Positions 48,169-59,513 of a stretch of DNA of 64,000 bases are shown piece by piece. The stretch is from Siphonodentalium dalli (Eukaryota > Mollusca > Scaphopoda > Gadilida > Siphonodentaliidae), in assembly GCA_032622095.1 (NCBI GenBank), contig CP136064.1, forward strand, positions 214,598,205-214,662,204, given 5' to 3'. Below the pieces are notes generated by a model, which searched no databases, was not told where the DNA came from, and saw nothing but the letters and a program-made list of their open reading frames with translations. Positions within the stretch are counted from its first letter, which is position 1; every line of letters begins with the position of its first letter. Position numbers and translations under genes: made by a program.

Positions 48169-49419
48169 TCTTGTATCCATTGCCCCAATCTGGAGATTTT
48201 GGCGATTCTAGTCATTGTTTATAAACCAACCTGGATATTATTGAAATTTGATGTCGTTTACTCACAAACAATCATTATAAAATGTCAGCATCAGATTATC
48301 GTAACTTGAACAATACAAAAAATCAATCTAAGAACAAGGTATGCCTATATCGTCTTGTTCTTTCCATGTAAGTACAAACTTTAACCATCAGACCAATCGC
48401 GAATTAAGCGTCAAGTCGCTTTAAGTTGTGATTGAAAAGTATAAAACTCAAGAATGCTTGATAATATTTGTAATACATTATTACCAAATGAAGAACCAAA
48501 TTTACCCCTGACTGACAATCAAAAGTTAATATTTAGCACAAACACCGACCAGAAAGTTGAAAAATCAGCAACTCAATAACATCGATGTGATGGTGGAAGC
48601 TGATTGCAATACAGTTGATCGAAGACATGACTGCGGGAAATTGATTATTAATACAATATTATTTAAAAACTGAATACTGTCACAATAACTTAACCAAACA
48701 TGGAAAATAGAACACAATTATACATCCAACTTGGACTCTCAAAAACACCTGGTCAAACAGAAACACAAGGATATATTTGCTATGATAATCACGATAAACA
48801 ATGAGATCGGGACAAGCCTATTAACTTGGACTCAAAGCCCAGTTATATTAACGAAAATGTGGTTCGAAATCGGCAACAGTATAATACTTCCTGTAACATT
48901 GGGCTCATAAACGTGAAGCGATCAGCTAATTCTGCACAAGTATGCCAAACTCGATAAAAACATTGGAAATATTACTGTAACAAATGCAATTATATATGCA
49001 ATTTAGATAACCATAAAGCCAATTATGTTCTAGAACATCGCACTTGAAAGCACAACAAAGATATGAAACTTTCAAGTAAAAACGACATTGTGCAAATCAT
49101 AATGCATTCGTTTCATTTGTGACCAAAAATCATAGTTGAACATTACTATTACTTCAAAACAAACATTATACCAAACACGAACAACTATTTTCTGAAAATT
49201 GTTTCATAAAATTGTCTGTCCACCACTGGCATCCAATGTATCATGCTTCGTATGTCGACAATGTTCTCATTGGATAGCATACAATGTTTTTCCATCACTG
49301 GAGCTTCCGACAAACTGTTATCTGCTGTGTACGTAAACTTGCTCCGTTTGGTGTCGGGGATCAGATATACAATCGAGAATGTAGCATCACTAAAACGCAA
49401 GATGAGCGAACATATAACT

Positions 49420-52400
49420 TAGTCCAGGATATATTGGTCGACCTCTGCACCTCCCAGGACTTAACTTCACCCCACTAATTTTCTTCCTTAAGGTGTCCTC
49501 TAATTTGTTTCACTTGTTAACAAGAAAAAAAAGTGGCCGCAGAGACTCCAGACAAGATGGCGTCCATCATGGCGGCCATTTTTTTTAAATGCACCAGGTC
49601 TCTTTGATCGCCATTATTGTAAAGATGATAGCACATGCGGTCTTGTTTCTGCTCGATTCGTTATGCTAATATACAACCCTTACAAATTAGCCTAAAATCC
49701 GACACCAGAATCCAATATGGCGGCCACGATGGCCGCCGAAATGTGAAAATATGCTATTTTTCTGACATGTTACCACCTTTCGTTTGTCTCTGTGGGAAAA
49801 TGTTAGAAGTTTTGCGTCATGTTATACATTTATCATATAGAGGAGTCATTGGCGAACACATGGGGACCATAATATGCATTCATTGTGGGATATTTTTGTC
49901 CGATATCACGTTTTCCCAAATGCCGGTATCATAGGTCAAAGCCGAATCTCCGTTAATAACGCGATGTTATGTTTCGAATCAATGAATGTTATTGCTATTA
50001 TAACAACACCCATGCATATTATTTGCAGGAGATACTCGAGCTATGATTCCTCTTATACCTGAGTTGAGGAATATTTACCCAAATCCAAGATGGCGGCCAA
50101 AATGGCCACCAGAAATAAAAAATCGCCGAAAATCGCTGCTTTTAACATCAGTGAGCATTATTATCATGACAACTCCACCCCTGCTTACTATTGTAAGTTG
50201 GGAAAACTTAGGCGAAGAACTTTCCTTGTACCATATCCGAATAAAAGTCCCCCAAATCCAAAATGGCGCCCACAATGGCGGACAAATTTTGAAAAATCAC
50301 CGAAATTCCCTCATATTCACATCATTGGGCATTATTGTCGAGACAACTCCACCCATGCTTACAATTGAGTTGGAAATACTGAGGTGAAGTAATTACATTA
50401 CATCTCATGCAAGAAACTGTTTTCCAAATCGAAGATGGCGGCCAAAATGGCGACCGAAATTTGAAAACAAGTCTATATTCATTTACTTTCTTACGATGGG
50501 CGTTATTGTTTCGCGATTTCTATCCACCATTACATGTTGATATGGAATAGTGACATGAAGTATTCATTAGGGTTTGGCAATTGATACTCACAGCCAAGAT
50601 CGCTGCTAAATGGGCGGCTAGAAATTGAAAAGAAATCGATATTTTCACATATTAATTTCAACCATCTACTAATACAACTTAAAGGTATCAAAACTCATAA
50701 CATAGCTCGTATCCTTCTGGAAAGATGAAAACCCACAATTAATATCGCGATGTGGCGTTTCGAAATCCAGTCTCCACTTAGCGCCGATAATGGCCGTAAG
50801 CGTAGGTGCGCCGAATAGTTATATCAGAACAATTACCTGACAACAGATTCTGATTTGCCACGTCACGTCCATAATTATCTGGACCAGCTTCCATTTCTTT
50901 GTCTGATAAATCTAGGTAGCTCACACCGACAAAGTATTCACCACTTCCTGGGAGTAGGGTCCCTCTAATCAAAACGTTTCAAATAATTCATTTTCCGGTG
51001 TCTAGCTTACGATTTTAAATATTTGCTAAATATGATATTTGTGCGTCATCTTGAACTAGGAAGGCATATGGCCGATGAGTATACAAGCTTACAGAAGGTC
51101 ATCTCTATGTATGTGTCTCATACCCCATGGGATAACGACATGTATACCTGGCGAACCAGTTAGCTAGTCACTTCTCAATAGATGGTTCGTCAACTCACAA
51201 ACTCAGCGAACGCATTGGCATATGTGGACAACTTCGACAGTATTTCGAAGGTTGCTAGCTGTCTCATTCCCTTGGACAGATGTCTATCTGCTAAGGAGAA
51301 GACCCTAGTGTACAGACTACACACACTTCTTGACCATTATCCGAAGCAAACTGCGTGACGCCCCGCAGTTGTCTCATCGAATTTCTCCCAGCAGAGAAGA
51401 ACAATGCTCGCGGTGCTAGTTTGTGGACATGCGCCATGATAGTGGGAATGAAATAGGCCACTGTATACACCACCCCTACACCTGGTGCATGTTTAAGATA
51501 TCGAATGTCATGCGTGTCGGTTTTATTTGGTGTGGTAAGATTGTATTTCCACATCCGTTTCGAAGCCTTTCTGATTCAACTACGTACACTTTTGTCTGGA
51601 TAATACTATGCTAGCCTCCCTCAAAACAGTCGGATGGACGAAAGGATAATGTCTTTATAGCATGAATGTATTTGTTATCCTCTCTCGGGGTTGGTGTCAG
51701 TATGTGGCGGTTTTATTCAAGAAAATATCAGGAACTGTGGTGCATTTATTTCACTATGTATTTAAAGAACAATTTACAGTCTCGATGGCAATGGCTGTGG
51801 ACGTTGGGGAACGCGACCTTTATGATCATATAGCTTTATATATATACTAGAAGGTGACCCGACTTCGTCCGGGCTTTTACCTTGAATTGTCCATTTTGAA
51901 GGTCAAGGTCAAGTGGGGTCACGATTTGACCAGTTCAAAACACTGCCCGGACAAAAGTACCCGACAAACGTTCCCGTCGAAATCCATCCGGTTTTACCCA
52001 ATTTGACCTCGAATTGATCATTTTGAAGGTCAAGGTCAGATCGGGGTCACGATTCGACCCGTCCAAAACACTCAGTGGACAAAAGTAACCCTATGTATAA
52101 AATTTCGTCGAAATCCGATCAAAATTCGCGATTTGACCTTGATTTGACCCGATTGCAAGGTCAAGGTCACGCCGCACGGGCAAATGCATATGCTTATGAG
52201 ACTCCCATATGAAAGTACCCCCACATACCAAGTTTCATCGAAATCCCGTGATATTCGGGCGTTTGACCTTGAAATGACCCGATTTCAAGGTCAAGGTCTC
52301 GTCGCACGGGCAAATGAATAGGTTTATGCCACTCCCCGGCCGAATGTACCCCCACATACCAAGTTTCATCGAAATCCCGTGATATTCGGGCGTTAGACCT

Positions 52401-55001
52401 TGAAATTACCCGATTAACAGATCTTCAACAAAATATATAATAGATAAGTTTAGAATATAGTAGTTAATGTCTCATGCAGGAAAATGGTCGCAATGGTGAT
52501 GTATGGTACCAATAAATCACTTGGTGTACCAACGTTTGTTGAACTGAATGCAATAGCTCATCAACGTAACATTCCTCTGGATGTTCTTCGCGTTGAACAT
52601 TTCACCCTTTTGTTGATGGCATTAGTACTTTCTTGAACCATACCACCCAGCGTGACTATGACATATCAACCAACTATCTAAGGTATCGCCTTTAAGACTA
52701 CACCCCAGTCTTGGTGGGGCTTATACAGCAGTAGCCAATGGCATACTCTTGGTCCAGTTGTTTAAGAACGGCTTCCAAACGGATTGGAACATACAATCTT
52801 AGCATACAAGGAAAGCAAAGCCACACATGAGATCCTGTCTGAATCTAAAACATAACAAAATGAGGGGCGGTGCAGTCATGGTCCAATTTCATTTCCACTA
52901 TCATGACACATACCCACAAACTAGCACCGTGTGTATTGTTATCATCTGCTTGGATCTGTTCGGTGAGACGATTGCTGGACGCAAACATAACAAGCTTGTT
53001 CTTATGATCATGTTCAAGGAGTTTGGGTATATTATGCATTATGGTCTTTTACGCCTTAGCAGAAATTCATCCGTCAAATGTCGGGCTTTCAACGTTCGAA
53101 GCCATATACAGAAGTTGTCCGGGTACGTCAGTGCATTAGATGAGTATGTGAATTGATGAACCATATATTGAGAAGTGGCTGTTTGGGAAGATCATCGGGT
53201 GTACACGTTGTTTTCCCCATTAGGTCACCAAAGCTGACAATACGCAGATAGATAGGTCCTTCTGAAAGCTAGTATACACATCGACCGAATACCTTTATAG
53301 CGTATCGCACAAGATGACGAATATACCCCATATGTAGCATCTGAATTATACCATAAGCTATACCACGAATGAAGCTCGCTAAGAATTTAAAGCTTTCGAA
53401 ACAAACACGTGAGCTGGACACCGGCATATGTATTGTTTGAAACATTCCGATTAGTGGCACCCTTCTACAAAGAAGAGTAGTGAATTGTTGTTGTGAGAGA
53501 GATAGATTAATCTGACGAAGAGACGGAAACGGGTCTAGATAATGCTGAATGTGGCAATTCAGAATAATCTCAGGCACTGTTGTTTTGATTCTTGGAAGTC
53601 ATAATATGACTATTCGTCGCACCTATATATGGTTACGGCCAGTATGAACCCTTAGTGGAGAATGGATTTTGAAATGCCACATCGCGATTGTGGGTTTTCA
53701 TCCTTCCAAAAGGCTACGACTTACATTGGAACTAATAGATGGCTTATATTATGTACCGTTTCGTTTATACAAATCAATATTATGACAAAAAGTTGAAATT
53801 AGTATGTGATAATATCGGCTTCTTTTCAATTTCTGCCTGCCAGTTTGGCCGCCATATTGACTGTGAGTATCACTTGCCAAACTCTAATGAATAATTCATA
53901 CATATCAACATGTTATGGTGGGTAGAAATCGCAAAACAATAACGCCCATCTTAAGAAAGTAAAGGAATGTGGGCGTGTTTTCAAATTTCTGTCGCCATTT
54001 TGGCCGCCATCTTCGATTTGGAAAACAGTTTCTTGCATGAGATGTAAGTTAATTACTTCACGTCAGTATTTCCAACTCAACTGTACGCATGGATGGAGTT
54101 GTCTCGACAATAATGCCCAATGATGTGAATATGAGGGAATTTCGGTGATTTTTCAAAATCTGTCCGCCATTGTGGGCGCCATTTTGGATTTGGGGGACTT
54201 TTATTTGGATATGGTACAAGGAAAGTTCTTCGCCTAAGTGTTCCCAACTTACAATAGTAAGCAGGTGTGGAGTTGTCGTGATACTAATGCTCACTGATTT
54301 TTTATTTCTGGTGGCCATTTTGGCCGCCATCTTGGATTTGGGTAAATATTCCTCAACTCAGGTATAAGAGGAATCCTAGCTCGAGTATCTCCTGCAAATA
54401 ATATGCATGGGTGTTGTTATAATAGCAATAACATTCATTGATTCGAAACATAACATCGCGTTATTAACGGAGATTCGGCTTTGACCTATGATACCGGCAT
54501 TTGGGAAAACGTGATATCGGACAAAAATATCCCGCAATGAATGCATATTATGGTCCCCATGTCTTCGCCAATGACTCCTCTATATGATAAATGTATAACA
54601 TGACGCAAAAATTCTAACATTTTCCCACAGAGACAAACGAAAGGTGGTAACATGTCAGAAAAATAGCACATTTTCACATTTCGGCGGCCATCTTGGCCGC
54701 CATATTGGATTCTGGTGTCGGATTTTTGGCTAATTTGTAAGGGTTGTATATTAGCATAACGAATCGAACAGAAAACAAGACCGCATGTGCTATCATCTTT
54801 ACAATAATGGCGATCAAAGAGACCTGGTGCATTACAAAAAATGGCCGCCATGATGGACGCCATCTTGTCTGGAGTCTCTGCGGCCACTTTTTTTTTCTTG
54901 TTAACAAGTAAAAAATATTAGACGAGACCTTAAGGAAGAAAATTAGTGGGGTGAAGTTAAGTCCTGGGGGGTGCAGAGGTCGACCAATATCTCCTGGACT
55001 A
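49420..55001. mobile_element. DNA transposon 3 (5.6 kb, TAGTCCAGGATA termini), 1.36-kb TIRs
   Basis: TAGTCCAGGATATATTGG at 49,420; the right end complements it and finishes CTA at 55,001. ACT flanks both sides (49,417-49,419 and 55,002-55,004), with empty sites at 3,612 and 37,688. The arms 49,420-50,790 and 53,640-55,001 are near-identical inverted copies built from blocks of about 170 bp. The centre, 50,790-53,640, has no intact transposase. A 109-codon ATG frame at 52,827-53,156 and a 45-codon stretch near 52,510-52,630 (GVPTFVELNAIAHQRNIPLD) may be remnants of one, unidentified. Confidence 0.9.
51845..52440. repeat. Short interspersed repeat, third copy, four internal units
   Basis: Begins ATACTAGAAGGTGACCCGAC and ends AAAATATATAATAG. 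Four blocks carry AAGGTCAAGGTC and the opposite-strand TTTGACCTTGA (near 51,900, 52,028, 52,157 and 52,285), with CATACCAAGTTTCATCGAAA repeated. Nested inside transposon 3. Confidence 0.6.
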
Positions 55002-55004
55002 ACT

Positions 55005-55786
55005 GGTTCATTTCTTGAAATCAGTACCAAACTTCAATGAAACTGACGCCTTTTAATAAACAAAGTGAGACTTCTTAACCTGCAAAACTGCGTATTCAAC
55101 GGTCTGACAAAACAATGCGCAAAACAAGGATAACTGGACTGACGATTACCGAGATATTGAATGTTTTTTTTTATTATGGACGAGTAATAGATAGAACGAC
55201 ACAAGTGTGTGAACTGGTTAACGTTATTGCACGAGTTCGTTGTGACGCGATGGTAAACGAGAACCGGAGGTTCGAGTTTTACCTCGCGGCACGACAAATG
55301 AGTGCAATAACATTAACATGTTCACACAACTGTGGTGTTCTATGTTTATTGCACACCCTGAAGGTTGCAGCTTGTACCATACTAACATTTAAGTCGATAT
55401 TGTTGTATTTAATTGAACAAACGTGTGCTTAATGTAGACTACACCCCATAATTTAGCGAATACATTTTCTGTTAAAGTTGACGTCGCCAGTGACGTTTTG
55501 ACGTAATAGGTTTGTATTGTTCAAGAACAATACACATTTTTTTATTGAACGTTTCAATTCTTCTGTATTTTGCTGTATTTCGCACAAATAAGCCATTGGG
55601 TGTGCAATAATACATTGTCCACCACCTGGACGCACAGGTGACCTGGTTCTATTTGTGGGTGACTTTGCATGGACAGCTTTAATGCCATTGACATGTTAAG
55701 TTGTGTTATGTGGCACGCATGAGTCCGACCACAACATTGAATGTTTAGTCCGTGAATATCGCGTCCAATGTTTTACACAGAGCACT
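55005..55786. other. Unit C backbone with a 424-bp insert
   Basis: Backbone as at 3,615-3,970. 55,187-55,610 is absent from A and B; it sits between TA and TA (A reads GACGAGTATACATTG). TTATTGCAC or its complement recurs inside it four times. No TIR and no gene are clear. Confidence 0.5.
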
Positions 55787-55797
55787 GGATATCATAG

Positions 55798-57561
55798 TAT
55801 GGAATCCTATTACGGCCACTTGCTAATGGCGCTTTCGGCGCACTTTTTGTCGCTTTTGGCGCGATGCGCCGAAAGCGACAAAATGTGCGCCATTAGCGTT
55901 GTTTCGGCGCGCGCCGAAAGCGCCGAAAGCGCCGAAAGCGACAAAATGTGCGCCATTAGCGTTGTTTCGGCGCGCGCCGAAAGCGACAAAACATGCGCCA
56001 TTACGGCGCACTTTTTGTCGCTTTCGGCGCTTTCGGCGCACCGCGCCGAAAGCGACAAAATATGCGCCATTAGTGCAATCGGCGCGGTGCGCCATTAGTG
56101 CATTCGGCGCGGTGCGCCATTAGCGCGGTGCGCCGAAAGCGACAAAATATGCGCCATTAGCGCACGTACAATTAAGTATGTGATCACCCCAGCAGGGGTG
56201 CCGGAAGAGGGGGCAGATGGGGCAGCTGACCCCCTGCCCTTGACCAAGGGGGTGAGCGGGGGCAGGACTTGCCCTTTTTCTGGAGAAAGAAAATGCTTTT
56301 TGTGTGTTTAATCTCATGTTTTTACAGTAAAATGTGACTTTTTTTGTCCAAATAAGCCTACCACCAATTTCACAAGGAATATAATTTTTTTGTCAATTTT
56401 GTCACAAAACGGCCATAAAAACCGACAAATACCTTTAAAATAGGGATTTTTGCCACAATGAATTTATGGTTATTTTTCCGAGTTTGCGGAGAAAATGCCC
56501 TTTTTTTTGCAGAAAAGTGCCCTTTTTGTAGGCTCTGCCCCCCCCCTGCCCTTGGATGCTTCCGGTGCCCCTGCACAGATCGGACATGGCCATATGTACA
56601 ATGTATAGGCCTAGGCCTATGTATCAATTTTAAAAGGGAGGGGCTGAATTTTACTGTAGATAGACCTCCAAATGATATAATTTGTCATTATTCAGATTTA
56701 AAATTATTGTGGCCGTGTGGTCCTTGTCCCTCCTTTGTGGGTAGTTAAAGGTACTCAATCCGATCAGACGGTCCCAGGGATGTGGTTAGAGGGTCTCCGT
56801 TGGGGGTGTCCACCTTGTGAAATTCCAACTGCACCTCCTTGAATCAGAATCAGACAAAACACAAATTTTACATAATTCCATTTGCATCCCCCCCCCCCCC
56901 CCTTGCACCTTAGTGCTCATGCCTAATATCCTAACATCTAGTGGTCTAAATCCAGACAAATGCACACGGCTATGGACAAGAGACCAGGACACACCGGGCT
57001 GACCATTGTTGTTCAACGCAGTGTGAGAAATGTTTTTGAAAACTGTACAAGAAAATCACAAATCCTAGCATCTAGACTGGCCTCAACTGAAGCTTGGGTC
57101 AGCTGCCCACTCTGCCCCCTCTTCCGGCACCCCTTCTGGGGTGATCACATACTTAATTGTACATGCGCTAATGGCGCATATTTTGTCGCTTTCGGCGCAC
57201 CGCGCTAATGGCGCACCGCGCCGAATGCACTAATGGCGCACCGCGCCGATTGCACTAATGGCGCATATTTTGTCGCTTTCGGCGCGGTGCGGTGAAAGCA
57301 CCGAAAGCGCCGAAAGCGACAAAAAGTGCGCCGTAATGGCGCATGTTTTGTCGCTTTCGGCGCTTTCGGCGCGCGCCGAAACAACGCTAATGGCGCACAT
57401 TTTGTCGCTTTCGGCGCTCGCGCCGAAAGCGCCGAAAGCGACAAAAAGTGCGCCGATCGGCGCACATTTTGTCGCTTTCGGCGCGATGCGCCGATCGCGC
57501 CGAAAGCGACAAAAAGTGCGCCGAAAGCGCCATTAGCAAGTGGCCGTAATAGGATTCCATA
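55798..57561. mobile_element. Foldback element, 1.76 kb, arms of about 450 bp
   Basis: TATGGAATCCTATTACGG at 55,798 and its exact complement ending at 57,561. The inverted arms reach about 56,235 and 57,098. GGATATC occurs on each side (55,787-55,793 and 57,562-57,568) and once in A (3,971) and B (38,041). An extra ATAG lies inside the left duplication. The arms are GC- and CpG-rich reiterations of GCGCCGAAAGCG / CGCTTTCGGCGC with ACAAAATGTGCGCCATTAGC. The core contains an inverted relative of 32,040-32,400 and no transposase. Frames of 60-150 residues here are repeat artefacts. Confidence 0.9.
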
Positions 57562-57568
57562 GGATATC

Positions 57569-58140
57569 GCGTTGCCATCCATACCAGCAAAATGTTGGTC
57601 CCACATATCATTATTCGCATTTGTATTGACAGAACAATGAGCAGTGGGAGTCAAATTTCCCAGAGTTAGAACATTTTGGTATGGTCTGGTTCAAGGGAGT
57701 ACAACAGGAAATAATTTTGTGGGGAACCACCCTTCCCCGACAAAAATCACCCACGTCCCATTGTTTTTAAATATAGTTTTCTGATAACCGTTCTGCCTTA
57801 AACAACAATCAATTACATTAAAATTAAAAATTGGAATGTGAATTTGGGTGATATCAAGGATATGCAGATGGACGTTTGGATGACCAATCAACCAACCAAT
57901 CAACCCATTATAATATAGCTAAATATACATAATTCATATATCAGAAAATCTTGGACAAAACCATGCGTGCTTTAATGTCGCATCTCGATATCATCACAAC
58001 GAGATATCACGATAGCATGCATTCAAGTCAGGGCAGGAATGTTGTATCTCCAGTATCACACCTATTGAGATACTTCATTTCTCACACCCCTAAACTTGTT
58101 AGCACAGGCAGCCCGTGTGGGATAGCTGGGTGAGATTAAT
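57569..58140. other. Unit C backbone then unmatched DNA
   Basis: 57,569-58,090 matches 3,978-4,560; after that the units differ. No gene. Confidence 0.5.
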
Positions 58141-58287
58141 ATTATCCATCATGACCTGGGATGTGGGATGGAAAAATCTCACCCTCGGGCCAGATATTTG
58201 GGCCCGACACGAGGCTTGCCCGGACCAAATATCTGGCCCCGAGGGTGAGATTTTTCCATGCCCACATCCCAGGTCATGATGGATAAT
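58141..58287. mobile_element. 147-bp near-perfect palindrome (hairpin MITE)
   Basis: ATTATCCATCATGACCTGGG at 58,141 is complemented at 58,268-58,287, and inner arms (AAAAATCTCACCCTCGG / CCGAGGGTGAGATTTTT) continue nearly to a short centre near 58,207-58,217. A few extra bases interrupt the arms (ATGG near 58,167). No target duplication was identified. Confidence 0.65.
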
Positions 58288-59072
58288 TTTCTCCCAACCC
58301 AAGAGACTCATTCCGCGTTTTGTTTTATACTTATCTTTGGCACATTCCAGTTGCTTTGTAAAGGTACATCTGGACATCTGGGGAGAAAACTGATGCGATA
58401 TTCGTGATTATCTGAGATGATTTCGGTATATATATATATACTGTAAAAAACAAACCGCCTTGCCCGTGCGCGAAGGGTTAATACGTTAGAGTGAAATCGA
58501 CATGGCCCTGTGAAAGCGACTCGAATACGTAACATCATTGCACCTGCATGTACTGATTCCGAGAAACGCGCGTATTGATATGAAGTATATGCAACTAGAC
58601 TAATCGTGTTTGTCATGGAAAATGTCCATATCGGTACCATTAGAAAAGGAAACATGTTTATATATGACAGACAAAATTAATGTCAGTTAGACGTGTTCGA
58701 CGATTTATTGCAAAGATGACAACTGTTCGAATGTGGAACCATTTCGTTAGTCATTTGTGAAGCGTCTATTGTTTACGTGTACGTGTAACGAAATGTGCAA
58801 GTAATGCCAGTTTCGCTTTGTGGCCTTACGTTTGATGAATATGTTCGCACAATTGGTCGTTTATATTGCATGTTATGAAACTCTGCGCTTGCAATTGAGG
58901 TTATGTTGAAGGTTATTCGTGTTTAACATGATGGAGGGTAATCTCAATTTGCATTAGCGTCCACGAATTCTTCCGTATTTATTTACTTGAAACGTGAAGC
59001 GTAACTGGTTGGTCGCAATTGCTTTAGTTGACACAAAACATGATGACTGATTGTTAAAATAGTTCCGGCTCT
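58288..59072. other. Unassigned DNA
   Basis: A short TA microsatellite lies at 58,426-58,440. The 115-residue minus frame at 58,308-58,655 has no recognisable motif. Nothing else is seen. Confidence 0.4.
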
Positions 59073-59513
59073 TAAAGGCCCACTTAATTTTCGAACCACC
59101 AGATCACATTATATACAACATATTCCATATTATATACCATTTGAAAGAGGAAGCTCCAAATCATTGTATTATCAACTGATCCGGTCGAATAAACTGGGAA
59201 CATTGTTTTTGTCGAGATACTGATGTGTGTTCTGTGATTAATTTTGATCCAGACTGTACCATAAAGTCTATTATTCTCAATGGAAGTGGAATAACTCTAT
59301 CTCTTAGTTTGAATTCTGATGCATTCTGGGTTAACAAGGGGGGAGTCTTGGAATGAATCTGAGAATTTCTATCACTTGGTGAACACTCCTAGGACACATC
59401 TGTTTCGAATTATGGTGGAATATATATATTTGTGGTTCCTCTTCCAAATGGTATATAATATGGGATATGTTGTGTTTAATGTAATCTGGTCATTCCAAAA
59501 TTAAGTGGGCCTT
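59073..59513. mobile_element. MITE with GGCCCACTTAATTTT ends
   Basis: AAGGCCCACTTAATTTTCGAA at the left is answered by TTCCAAAATTAAGTGGGCCTT at the right, with one mismatch near the inner side. Right-end fragment at 22,945-23,105. No coding sequence. Confidence 0.65.

Noticed and set aside
55703-57654. Several 60-150 residue frames on both strands (KAPKATK / SLSARAE repeats)
   Set aside because: Products of the GCGCCGAAAGCG repeats in the foldback arms.
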